A stretch of 8,312 bases of DNA from Thermodesulfovibrionia bacterium (GTDB lineage Bacteria > Nitrospirota > Thermodesulfovibrionia > UBA6902): contig CAMYJJ010000134.1 of NCBI GenBank assembly GCA_947258735.1, positions 1 to 8,312 of the forward strand. The letters are read 5' to 3'. Below, one piece after another: positions 1 through 6,388 of the stretch. Position 1 is the stretch's first letter. The number at the start of each line of letters is the position of its first letter. The notes below the pieces were generated by a model. The model was given only the letters and a program-made list of their open reading frames with translations, did no database searches and had not been told where the DNA came from. The translations under genes were made by a program, and so were the position numbers.

Positions 1-617
1 TCCACATCTGCTGCAGCAACTGCTCTCTGTACCCTGTTAAAATATTCAGATCCAGGGATCATGAGTTTACAGGATTCTGGTACAATCCCAATATTCATCC
101 TGTTGAGGAATATCAATCGAGACTTGCCTCTTTAAAGAAGCTTGGAGCCCTGTGGCATGTAGATATTCACTATCATGAAAAATATGAACCGGAGGAATAT
201 TTCAGTGGATTAGACATAACAGATAAGACGTTCCTTACCCGGGCCGGTTTGAACGGTTTAAACAGTTCAAGCGGCTCAAGCGGTTTTACTATTCCTCCTT
301 CCCCTGAAAGATGCAGGTCATGTTATCAACTGAGACTTAAGAAGACTGCCAGCGAGGCAAAAGAAGGCGGGTTTGACGCCTTCTCCACCACACTGCTCAT
401 AAGCCCCTATCAGGATTTTGAACAGATTTGCAAGACCGGAAGCAGTCTTGCAGAGCAATATGATCTGACGTTTCATATCGAAGATTTCAGACCTTTTTTC
501 AGAGATGCCATGAAGCTTGCAAAAGAACTGGACCTGTATAGACAGAAATACTGCGGATGCATCTTCAGTAAGGAAGAAAGATTAACAGCTAAGGGGCAAA
601 GGCACATAGGCACATAG
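1..617 (+). CDS. queH: Epoxyqueuosine reductase QueH (DUF208), 3' part
   Basis: The frame is open from the window edge to the TAG at 615-617, so the 5' end of the gene lies outside. QueH reduces epoxyqueuosine in tRNA to queuosine, the last step of the pathway, as an iron-sulfur alternative to the cobalamin enzyme QueG. The cysteine signature is visible: H-I-C-C-S-N-C at 3-23, C-R-S-C at 312-323 and C-G-C at 552-560. The family stretches FSTTLLISPYQ and DFRPFFRDAMKLAKEL are also present. These cysteines are the expected cluster and metal ligands. Two oddities stand out. An in-frame 9-nt tandem repeat (246-287) inserts a Gly/Ser/Asn/Leu-rich stretch just before the CxxC motif. The last eight residues (KGQRHIGT) and the stop codon come from a palindromic intergenic repeat. 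All visible key residues are intact, so I expect the protein to work. queA, the preceding step, lies 1.6 kb downstream. Confidence 0.93.
   Translation, partial: HICCSNCSLYPVKIFRSRDHEFTGFWYNPNIHPVEEYQSRLASLKKLGALWHVDIHYHEKYEPEEYFSGLDITDKTFLTRAGLNGLNSSSGSSGFTIPPSPERCRSCYQLRLKKTASEAKEGGFDAFSTTLLISPYQDFEQICKTGSSLAEQYDLTFHIEDFRPFFRDAMKLAKELDLYRQKYCGCIFSKEERLTAKGQRHIGT
246..287 (+). repeat. Nonanucleotide tandem repeat inside queH
   Basis: There are four full 9-nt units and a partial fifth: GGTTTGAAC, GGTTTAAAC, AGTTCAAGC, GGCTCAAGC, then GGTTTT. Nine bases are three codons, so the array stays in frame and encodes GLN-GLN-SSS-GSS-GF. It sits between the conserved N-terminal half and the CxxC motif of QueH, in what is probably a surface loop. 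The units are partly self-complementary (GTTTAAAC is a perfect palindrome). Confidence 0.8.
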
Positions 618-680
618 GCACAAAGTATAAAAAATTGCTGCCTTGTTGTTCACACTTTGTGCCTTTGGAACTTTGCCCCT
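592..680. repeat. Palindromic CTTTGTGCC-family repeat, copy A
   Basis: This is a nested inverted repeat. The outer arms AGGGGCAAAG (592-601) and CTTTGCCCCT (671-680) are perfect 10-bp complements. The inner arms AGGCACAAAGT (616-626) and ACTTTGTGCCT (654-664) are perfect 11-bp complements around a 27-nt loop. The left arm overlaps the end of queH and contains its stop codon. The right arm ends 8 nt before the DUF2905 start codon. The 15-mer CACTTTGTGCCTTTG (653-667) recurs identically at 7321-7335, which ties it to the tandem copies there. It could fold in RNA and end or stabilise the queH transcript, but there is no long T-run, so a terminator role is only a possibility. Confidence 0.8.
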
Positions 681-688
681 ATTTTTTA

Positions 689-922
689 ATGAACGACAAT
701 ATTGGCTACATAGGAAAATTCCTGATTATTCTTGGTATAATGATACTATTTGCAGGCGTACTGCTGGTTTTATTCAGGAACAGCGGAATACCGTTTCTGG
801 GCAAACTGCCGGGTGATATTATAATACAGAAAAAGAACGTTACATTCTATTTCCCGGTGGCAACGAGCATAGTGTTAAGCATTCTTCTTTCGCTTATACT
901 TTATTTCTTCGGGAGGAAATAA
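689..922 (+). CDS. DUF2905 family small membrane protein
   Basis: This 77-residue protein has two membrane segments, at about residues 8-28 and 53-74. The family signature lies between and around them: I-P-F-L-G-K-L-P-G-D-I at 34-44 and the N-V-T-F-Y-F-P motif at 50-56. Length and layout match DUF2905, a family of unknown function often found near ruvB, queA or other DNA/tRNA genes. I chose the ATG at 689. The frame stays open to a TTG at 635, but those 18 extra codons lie in the palindromic repeat and do not resemble the family N-terminus. I see no Shine-Dalgarno sequence before 689, because that space is the arm of the repeat. The gene lies between queH and a SpoIID-like gene in the same direction. 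No biochemical role can be assigned. Confidence 0.88.
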   Translation: MNDNIGYIGKFLIILGIMILFAGVLLVLFRNSGIPFLGKLPGDIIIQKKNVTFYFPVATSIVLSILLSLILYFFGRK

Positions 923-963
923 GCCCGGCACAGTTAGGACACATTCCTGAAAGATAAATACAG

Positions 964-1980
964 ATGAACATTTCCATGAAACATATTATCTATATAACGA
1001 TGCTGGCACTATTGCTTACGTTTTCTGTTAGTGTACAGGCCGAAAATACGATTAAGGTCCTCATGCTGGAAACTCCTTATGATCCCCTTCCTGCTGAGGA
1101 TGCAAAAATAATGGATGCCACCTCGGGCAGGGTGTTCTTAAATGGCCGCTATTATGAAGGCAACATTAATATATTAAGAGATGACAAGGGGTTCTATGTC
1201 GTAAAAAATATTCCCTTTAATCAGTATATTGAGGGGGTCGTTGCCTCTGAATCAGGAAAAGGCTGGGAATTTGAGGCGCTCAAGGCACAGGCTATTGTCT
1301 CAAGGACGTATGCAACATTTTTTAAGGCACGCAATGCCGGGAAACCGTATCACCTGACTTCAACGGTCAATGACCAGTTATACAAGGGGAACAACACTGA
1401 CCCCTTAATTTCCCGTGCAGTGAACGCCACAGGAAATGAGGTCCTCACTCACAGACATGTTCCGATCAAGGCGCTTTTTCATGCTACCTGTGAAGGCAAG
1501 ACTGAGCTTCCCGAAGAGGTATGGGAAGAAAGCTACCCTTACCTGAGGTCTGTGGAATGTCAGAGCAACAATGCACCATATGAAAACTGGCAGAGAAAGT
1601 TTACTCTGAAAGATATAGGAAAGGCCCTGGGAATCAAACGGCTGAAGGATCTTGCCATTGATTCGTTCACATCAACAGGCAGAGTTAAAACCATAAGATT
1701 AATCTATACATCCGCCAGTTCATCAGGCATTACTGTTAAGGCCACAGAATTCAGAACAGCTATGGGATATAAGGAAATTCCCAGCACCCTCTTTTCTGTT
1801 GCAAAAGAGGGAGAACATATCCTGTTTCATGGCAAGGGGTATGGCCACGGGGTGGGTCTCAGTCAGTGGGGGGCCCTTGAAATGGCCAGGCAGGGGAAAA
1901 ACTACCATGACATTCTCTCCCATTATTATCCGGGGACCGTTCTGGAAAACACTAAAGAAATCTACGGCCAGAAAAAATAG
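964..1980 (+). CDS. SpoIID/LytB domain protein (exported peptidoglycan-acting)
   Basis: This 338-residue protein has an N-terminal signal peptide: hydrophobic residues about 8-22, with likely cleavage after V-Q-A at 24-26. A SpoIID/LytB domain follows. SpoIID in Bacillus is a lytic transglycosylase acting on peptidoglycan stem-less strands during engulfment; homologues outside spore-formers (LytB type) are thought to act in wall remodelling or division. The glutamate in the block V-V-A-S-E (E96), followed by EALKAQAIVSRTYA (104-117), aligns with the catalytic Glu region of SpoIID. The C-terminal signature G-Y-G-H-G-V-G-L-S-Q-W-G-A spans 292-304. No SPOR or amidase domain is attached, so it is a single-domain exported enzyme. 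The start at 964 has a weak GAAAG about 10 nt upstream; the in-frame ATG at 976 is an alternative that keeps the signal peptide. It probably has no sporulation role here. Confidence 0.88.
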   Translation: MNISMKHIIYITMLALLLTFSVSVQAENTIKVLMLETPYDPLPAEDAKIMDATSGRVFLNGRYYEGNINILRDDKGFYVVKNIPFNQYIEGVVASESGKGWEFEALKAQAIVSRTYATFFKARNAGKPYHLTSTVNDQLYKGNNTDPLISRAVNATGNEVLTHRHVPIKALFHATCEGKTELPEEVWEESYPYLRSVECQSNNAPYENWQRKFTLKDIGKALGIKRLKDLAIDSFTSTGRVKTIRLIYTSASSSGITVKATEFRTAMGYKEIPSTLFSVAKEGEHILFHGKGYGHGVGLSQWGALEMARQGKNYHDILSHYYPGTVLENTKEIYGQKK

Positions 1981-2035
1981 GATTAATACCGGCTTCCTTC
2001 TCTTAAAGTCTATCTACAAAATCAAGCTTTAAGCC

Positions 2036-2069
2036 GTCATTCCCGTAATCTGTTGAGCGGGAATCCAGT
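2036..2069. repeat. REP-like palindrome (CATTCCCG...CGGGAATCCAG type)
   Basis: ATTCCCG (2039-2045) and CGGGAAT (2058-2064) form a 7-bp stem with a 12-nt loop, followed by CCAG. The form CGTCATTCCCG-loop-CGGGAATCCAG is a common intergenic repeat type in Nitrospirota and deltaproteobacterial-like genomes (from memory, not searched). It lies 56 nt after the spoIID-like stop codon. Confidence 0.6.
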
Positions 2070-2089
2070 GTTTTTATAATGTCAGGATG

Positions 2090-2108
2090 CCTGCCTACCA
2101 CAGGAAGG
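2090..2108. repeat. Short degenerate hairpin CCTGCCT/AGGAAGG
   Basis: CCTGCCT (2090-2096) and AGGAAGG (2102-2108) pair with one mismatch around a 5-nt loop. It resembles a decayed form of the CCTGCCTGCCGCAGGCAGG palindromes seen in some repeat-rich bacterial genomes. It has no T-run, so it is not a convincing terminator. Confidence 0.35.
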
Positions 2109-2195
2109 TCCGATTACTGACTTTGAGCATGAGAAAAATATAAAATGGTAATTAATGGACAAACACTAACTTGTAATGCGCGCTAATATAAAGTT

Positions 2196-3230
2196 ATGAT
2201 ACTTTCAGAATTTGATTATTCCATCCCTGAAGACCTCATAGCACAATACCCCCTCATGCAAAGAGACCTGTCCCGTCTTTTCATCCTGACCAGACAAACC
2301 GGTAACATGGAGCACAGAATATTCAGTGATATTACTGATTATCTCAAGCCGGGCGATCTCCTCGTTCTTAACGATACCAGGGTCATGCCGGTCCGTCTTC
2401 ACGGCAGAAAACCGTCCGGTGGAAAAGTTGAAATAACACTCCTTCAGGAGCTGGAAACAAACAGGTGGAGTGCTCTTGTTAAGGGGCTGCATCAGGGGGC
2501 AATCCTGCTGGAAGGCAGCATTACAGCAGACGTAACGCGCCCCGGCAAGACCATGTGTGAAGTTTCATTTGAATTCAATTCTCATACGTCAAATTACCAG
2601 CCTGATATTAGGGACTATCTGTATGAGATCGGGACGATGCCTCTTCCTGTGTATATCAAAAGAAATGCTGAACAATCAGATCTGAATACATACCAGACAG
2701 TATATGCAAATAAAGAAGGAGCGGTTGCAGCACCGACAGCCGGTCTGCACTTTACAGATACCCTATTAAGTAATATAAGGAATCTTGGCATTGAAATAAG
2801 AACAGTGACCCTGCATGTAGGTTACGGTACATTCCGACCGGTCAATGTTATAAACATAGAGGACCATCACATGGATGATGAACTGCTGGAAATCCCGGCA
2901 GAAACTGCTGAATCTGTGAATAAGGCCAAGGCTGAGGGCCGCAGGGTGCTGGCAGTTGGTACAACAGTCACAAGGGCGATAGAGGCTTTTGCAGATAAAC
3001 AAACAGGCGAGCTGCATCCCGGGACGGGAAAGGCGGGTATTTTTATCTATCCGGGCTATAGATTTAAAGTGATTGATATGCTCCTGACAAACTTTCATCT
3101 GCCCAGATCTACTCCCATGATGCTCGCCTCTGCCTTTTCAGGACTGGAACTCCTTAAAAAATCATATGAAATTGCCATTTCCGAGAAATACAGGTTCTTT
3201 TCGTTCGGAGATGCAATGTTGATTCAGTAG
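2196..3230 (+). CDS. queA: S-adenosylmethionine:tRNA ribosyltransferase-isomerase
   Basis: QueA transfers and isomerises the ribosyl group of S-adenosylmethionine onto 7-aminomethyl-7-deazaguanine at tRNA position 34, giving epoxyqueuosine. It acts in the cytoplasm. The protein is complete at 344 residues, the usual length. Family blocks run in order: FDYSIPEDLIAQYP (6-19), RDLSRLF (23-29), GDLLVLNDTRVMPVRL (53-68), AVAAPTAGLHFT (176-187), a T-L-H-V-G-Y-G-T-F-R-P-V block, a G-R-R-V-L-A-V-G-T-T-V-T-R block, and LLTNFHLPRST (296-306). It ends with YRFFSFGDAMLI. The ATG at 2196 gives the standard N-terminus; there is no clear Shine-Dalgarno upstream. The 215-nt gap before it contains repeats, so it may have its own promoter, though I found no convincing -35/-10 pair. 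Its product is the substrate of the upstream QueH. Confidence 0.97.
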   Translation: MILSEFDYSIPEDLIAQYPLMQRDLSRLFILTRQTGNMEHRIFSDITDYLKPGDLLVLNDTRVMPVRLHGRKPSGGKVEITLLQELETNRWSALVKGLHQGAILLEGSITADVTRPGKTMCEVSFEFNSHTSNYQPDIRDYLYEIGTMPLPVYIKRNAEQSDLNTYQTVYANKEGAVAAPTAGLHFTDTLLSNIRNLGIEIRTVTLHVGYGTFRPVNVINIEDHHMDDELLEIPAETAESVNKAKAEGRRVLAVGTTVTRAIEAFADKQTGELHPGTGKAGIFIYPGYRFKVIDMLLTNFHLPRSTPMMLASAFSGLELLKKSYEIAISEKYRFFSFGDAMLIQ

Positions 3231-3303
3231 ATCAACGATAGCTGAACAGTAGCTTATTGACCGCTCAAAAGTATAGAAAAGTCTATGAACAAATCCGTTA
3301 GGT

Positions 3304-3379
3304 TGTCATGCCGGACTTGATCCGGTATCCAGAACACGTTAAAAGACGAGATTCCGGCTTAAAAACTGCCGGAATGACA
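3304..3379. repeat. REP/MITE-like unit with terminal inverted repeats
   Basis: The ends are near-perfect inverted repeats: TGTCATGCCGG (3304-3314) against CCGGAATGACA (3369-3379), with 10 of 11 positions complementary. Inside are two hairpins. CCGGA/TCCGG at 3311-3315/3321-3325 has a 5-nt loop. ATTCCGGC/GCCGGAAT at 3351-3358/3368-3375 is a perfect 8-bp stem with a 9-nt loop. The architecture is that of a small non-coding palindromic element. It fills the gap between queA and phoH. It could act on transcript ends, but no T-run follows. Confidence 0.7.
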
Positions 3380-3412
3380 GCTGGATACGCAGTTGAGCCA
3401 TTAATATGTATA

Positions 3413-3440
3413 TTTAATTTCCTGAAAATTGGAATATAAT
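3413..3440 (+). promoter_or_regulatory. Possible promoter before phoH
   Basis: There is a perfect TATAAT at 3435-3440. The -35 candidate 16 nt upstream (TTTAAT, 3413-3418) is poor, matching consensus at only 3 positions. A start near 3447 would leave a leader of only about 15 nt before phoH. Position after the REP-like unit and before a four-gene operon makes a promoter here sensible. Confidence 0.35.
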
Positions 3441-3461
3441 AATGAGTAGATAAAGACAAAT

Positions 3462-4511
3462 ATGGAAAAAGAGAGCAATACATATAAATTAGAGCTTGAT
3501 CTTGGTGAAGAAAAAGACCTTTCCTCAATATATGGGAAACTTGATTCAACTCTGAAAGTGATAGAAAAAGCGCTGGGAGTTGAAGCCACTATCAGAGGCA
3601 GCAAGGTGTTGTTGCAGGGAAACGAAGAACCTGTAACAAAAGCCGAAAAATTCATTAAAGAATTTTATACCATAAATTCCGATGGCTATGTGATCAGTCC
3701 TGAGGACGTTAAATATGTGTTGAAAGCAATTGAAGCAGGTCCGTCTGACGGCCCAGCCTCAACCGTCCCGGGCCCGACGCAAAACGGGACCACTTCATTA
3801 AAGGACTATTTCCTGAGCAATATCCCTGTATCATCCAAAAAAAAATTCATTGTTCCCCGCTCTGAGACGCAGAAACAGTACATTGACGCGATAAAACAGC
3901 ATGATATGGTAATAGGTATCGGTCCGGCCGGTACCGGCAAGACATATCTTGCAATGGCCATGGCAATTAATGCCCTGCTTAAGAAACAGGTAAGCAGAAT
4001 AATTCTGGCAAGGCCGGCAGTTGAAGCAGGAGAAAAACTCGGTTTTCTGCCCGGCGATCTCTATGAAAAGGTCAATCCCTATCTGCGGCCTCTCTATGAT
4101 GCCCTGTTTGATATGATGGAAGCGGAAAAGGCCAATCGCCTGATAGACTCGGGGGTCATCGAGATCGCACCCCTGGCATTTATGCGGGGCAGAACCCTCA
4201 ATGATTCATTTATTATCCTTGATGAGGCACAGAACACCACTTCTGAGCAGATGAAGATGTACCTCACACGGCTTGGATTTAATTCAAAAACAGTCATAAC
4301 GGGCGATATCACACAGGTTGACCTGCCCGCCGGCAGGGTGTCCGGACTTGTTGAGGCGGAGAAATTGCTCAAGGGAATACGCGGCCTCTGCTTTATTTAC
4401 TTTTCTGACAGGGATGTGGTAAGACATAGACTTGTACAGAAGATTATAAAGGCTTATGAAAGATTTGAAAAAAGCCGTAGTATAAGCCATGAAAAAGAAA
4501 AAAAAGACTGA
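3462..4511 (+). CDS. phoH: PhoH-like ATPase (YbeZ type)
   Basis: This 349-residue protein is close to the usual PhoH/YbeZ length. An N-terminal KH-like region (about 1-85) resembles the RNA-binding part of the family. A Pro/Gly/Ser/Thr-rich linker follows (about 92-112), then the P-loop domain. Walker A is G-P-A-G-T-G-K-T at 154-161, and Walker B is F-I-I-L-D-E-A-Q-N at 250-258. Other family blocks present are ARPAVEAGEKLGFLPGD and TGDITQVDLP. PhoH proteins are cytoplasmic ATPases related to superfamily 1 helicases and are implicated in RNA handling. YbeZ physically and genetically associates with YbeY in several bacteria, and ybeY lies two genes downstream here. The ATG at 3462 has no strong Shine-Dalgarno. 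The 3' end overlaps the next gene by 23 nt across a run of eight A's, so the two are probably translationally coupled. Confidence 0.95.
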   Translation: MEKESNTYKLELDLGEEKDLSSIYGKLDSTLKVIEKALGVEATIRGSKVLLQGNEEPVTKAEKFIKEFYTINSDGYVISPEDVKYVLKAIEAGPSDGPASTVPGPTQNGTTSLKDYFLSNIPVSSKKKFIVPRSETQKQYIDAIKQHDMVIGIGPAGTGKTYLAMAMAINALLKKQVSRIILARPAVEAGEKLGFLPGDLYEKVNPYLRPLYDALFDMMEAEKANRLIDSGVIEIAPLAFMRGRTLNDSFIILDEAQNTTSEQMKMYLTRLGFNSKTVITGDITQVDLPAGRVSGLVEAEKLLKGIRGLCFIYFSDRDVVRHRLVQKIIKAYERFEKSRSISHEKEKKD

Positions 4512-5979
4512 CAAGAAAACAACGTTCTTTAAAATAACCACGGACGACATCAAAAAGTACTCTCTTTTGGGATTATTCACGGTCCTTCTCAATGCAACCA
4601 TTGTAAGGTTCGGTGAATTGTCGATCGAAACGGTTACGGGCAGCTCCTTTATTATCGCACTGCTTCTGGTAATCATGTACAAGGACTTTAGCCGGTATAA
4701 ACCTGAGATACGCAAGGACTTTAAAACGCTCTTCCTGATCGGGATCCTGCTGTCGGGCAATCTGATTATCGGTCATACCTTATATTATGTGCTTGAGGGT
4801 TTTACCAAGTGGATCGGGAATATTGATCCCTCACTGATTATCTATGCGATCCCCCTTGCAACAGGCTCCATGATGGCAGCGCTGTTGATAGATATCCACA
4901 CCGCTATTGTTTTTACTGTTATTACCAGTCTCGTTGCAGGATTATGGCACGGTACACCGCTTTATTCCGTATTTGTGTTTTCTACCGGGCTTACCGCTGC
5001 TTTTGGTGTCATACGGTGTAAAAAACGATCAGCCATATGGAAGGCCGGTCTGTCTGTCAGTCTGGTCGGTATGTTCACATCGATAGCGATCACCATGTTT
5101 AAAGGAAATTTAATATCCGTAGAACCATTGATGGCAGTAAGCTCTGCATTTATAGGCGGTATTATTGTCGTCACCCTGGTATCTGCACTGCTTCCCCTCT
5201 TTGAAAGCCTGTTTAAATTAACGACAGATATCAGCCTTCTTGAACTGGTTGACCTTAACCATCCCCTCATGAAGGAACTGCTTGTAGAGGCCCCCGGAAC
5301 TTACCATCACAGCATTATTGTAGGAAACCTGGCAGAAGCCGCTGCCGAGGCTGTCGGCGTTAATCCCCTGCTGGCCAGGGTAAGTGCCTATTATCACGAT
5401 ATAGGCAAGATCAAAATGCCTGATTATTTTATAGAAAACCAGATCGTATCTTCCAGCAAACATGACAAGCTGGCGCCCCGCATGAGCAGTCTCATTCTTC
5501 TGTCCCATGTCAAGGAAGGTGTTGAGCTTGCCAGGAAATCCGGACTGCCGCCTGAAATTGTTGATATCATCCAGCAGCATCACGGAACATCGGTCCAGAC
5601 CTTTTTTTACCACAAGGCAAAAGGACAGAGCGATAATGAAACCCCGATTACTGAAGAGGATTTCAGGTATCCCGGTCCAAAGCCCCAGAGCCGCGTAGCA
5701 GCGCTGGTGCTTATGGCCGATGCTGTTGAAGCCGCATCAAGAGTGCTTACAGACTGTTCTCCTGCCAGGGTGTCCCTGCTTGTTGACAGAATTATAAATC
5801 ACTGTTTTATCGACGGTCAGCTTGACAACTGCGAACTGACATTTAAGGACATCAGGGAAATCAGAAGCAATTTTGTATTTCTTTTAACCAGCATGTACCA
5901 TAGACGCATCCAGTATCCCGGCTTTGATATCGAACATGAAGGTACTCATAAAGAACCAGCAAAGACACCGACCGCTTGA
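4489..5979 (+). CDS. pgpH: PgpH/YqfF-type membrane HD phosphodiesterase lacking the HDED domain
   Basis: This 496-residue protein has about seven to eight membrane helices in residues 24-235 (PF07698-like) followed by a cytoplasmic HD domain (about 245-470). Metal-ligand positions are intact: H274, H303-D304, H340, H364-H365 and a downstream Asp, D411. The first spacings (29, 37 and 24 residues) match those I recall for Listeria PgpH, which hydrolyses cyclic-di-AMP to pApA. Canonical homologues are about 700 residues or more and carry a 200-300-residue extracytoplasmic 7TMR-HDED domain after the first helix. Here only a few residues separate the first two helices, so that sensor is absent. 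No frameshift is seen; the frame is clean and the start overlaps phoH. No Shine-Dalgarno is visible at 4489, and coupling with phoH is likely. The substrate is inferred; no diadenylate cyclase lies in the window. Confidence 0.9.
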   Translation: MKKKKKTDKKTTFFKITTDDIKKYSLLGLFTVLLNATIVRFGELSIETVTGSSFIIALLLVIMYKDFSRYKPEIRKDFKTLFLIGILLSGNLIIGHTLYYVLEGFTKWIGNIDPSLIIYAIPLATGSMMAALLIDIHTAIVFTVITSLVAGLWHGTPLYSVFVFSTGLTAAFGVIRCKKRSAIWKAGLSVSLVGMFTSIAITMFKGNLISVEPLMAVSSAFIGGIIVVTLVSALLPLFESLFKLTTDISLLELVDLNHPLMKELLVEAPGTYHHSIIVGNLAEAAAEAVGVNPLLARVSAYYHDIGKIKMPDYFIENQIVSSSKHDKLAPRMSSLILLSHVKEGVELARKSGLPPEIVDIIQQHHGTSVQTFFYHKAKGQSDNETPITEEDFRYPGPKPQSRVAALVLMADAVEAASRVLTDCSPARVSLLVDRIINHCFIDGQLDNCELTFKDIREIRSNFVFLLTSMYHRRIQYPGFDIEHEGTHKEPAKTPTA

Positions 5980-6388
5980 CAAGCCCAGAATACTGAATGC
6001 AGCCGGCAACATCCTTTCCTTAACAGATCAATCAATGGCTGAACTGAGCATCCTCTTTGTGGGCGACAGAAAGATGCGTGAACTCAACAGCATGCACAGG
6101 GGAAAAAACACAACGACAGATGTCCTTTCCTTTGAGGCCGCCATACCGGTGGACATTGCAGATGGTCCTCATATTCTCGGTGACATCGTCATCAGCGTGC
6201 CCAGGGCAGAGTCACAGGCAGAGTCTGCACATATTGAATTCTATGATGAACTGTGCCGTTTATTAATTCATGGTGTCCTTCACCTCACAGGCTATGACCA
6301 TGAGCTGTCGCCCTACATGGCCAGAAAAATGAGAAAAAAAGAGCAGGAGATGTTTGATGCCCTTAAGGCAATGGATAAAAAGCGCTAA
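5936..6388 (+). CDS. ybeY: Endoribonuclease YbeY (rRNA maturation factor)
   Basis: YbeY is a small zinc-dependent endoribonuclease needed for 16S rRNA 3'-end maturation and ribosome quality control. The zinc-binding motif H-G-V-L-H-L-T-G-Y-D-H spans 112-122, with ligands H112, H116 and H122. The upstream family block T-T-D-V-L-S-F is also present. I chose the ATG at 5936 (MKVLIKNQQR), which matches the usual N-terminus and gives 150 residues; a TTG at 5924 would add four residues without family support. The gene overlaps the 3' end of pgpH by 44 nt and is itself overlapped by the next gene. There is no clear Shine-Dalgarno, which fits translational coupling. PhoH, its usual partner gene, lies at the head of the same operon. 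Confidence 0.95.
   Translation: MKVLIKNQQRHRPLDKPRILNAAGNILSLTDQSMAELSILFVGDRKMRELNSMHRGKNTTTDVLSFEAAIPVDIADGPHILGDIVISVPRAESQAESAHIEFYDELCRLLIHGVLHLTGYDHELSPYMARKMRKKEQEMFDALKAMDKKR
6345..6349 (+). promoter_or_regulatory. Ribosome binding site fixing the dgkA-PAP2 start
   Basis: AGGAG lies 7 nt before the ATG at 6357, inside the end of ybeY. It favours ATG 6357 over the TTG at 6354, one codon upstream. Confidence 0.7.

Noticed and set aside
635..688. Upstream TTG start for the DUF2905 gene
   Set aside because: The 18 extra codons are translated palindromic repeat and do not look like a DUF2905 N-terminus; the ATG at 689 gives the normal length.
1799..2032. Overlapping + strand frame across the end of the SpoIID-like gene
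   Set aside because: It is an out-of-frame reading of the conserved SpoIID C-terminus and has no features of its own.
2110..2195. preQ1 riboswitch or clear promoter upstream of queA
   Set aside because: I see no preQ1-type small pseudoknot sequence and no -35/-10 pair with normal spacing; candidates such as TGGACA (2156) have no partner at 16-18 nt.
4284..4776. Antisense frames across phoH and pgpH
   Set aside because: The + strand frames carry full family motifs; the antisense readings are composition shadows.
6354..6356. TTG start for the DgkA-PAP2 gene
   Set aside because: The adjacent ATG at 6357 has better spacing from AGGAG at 6345-6349.
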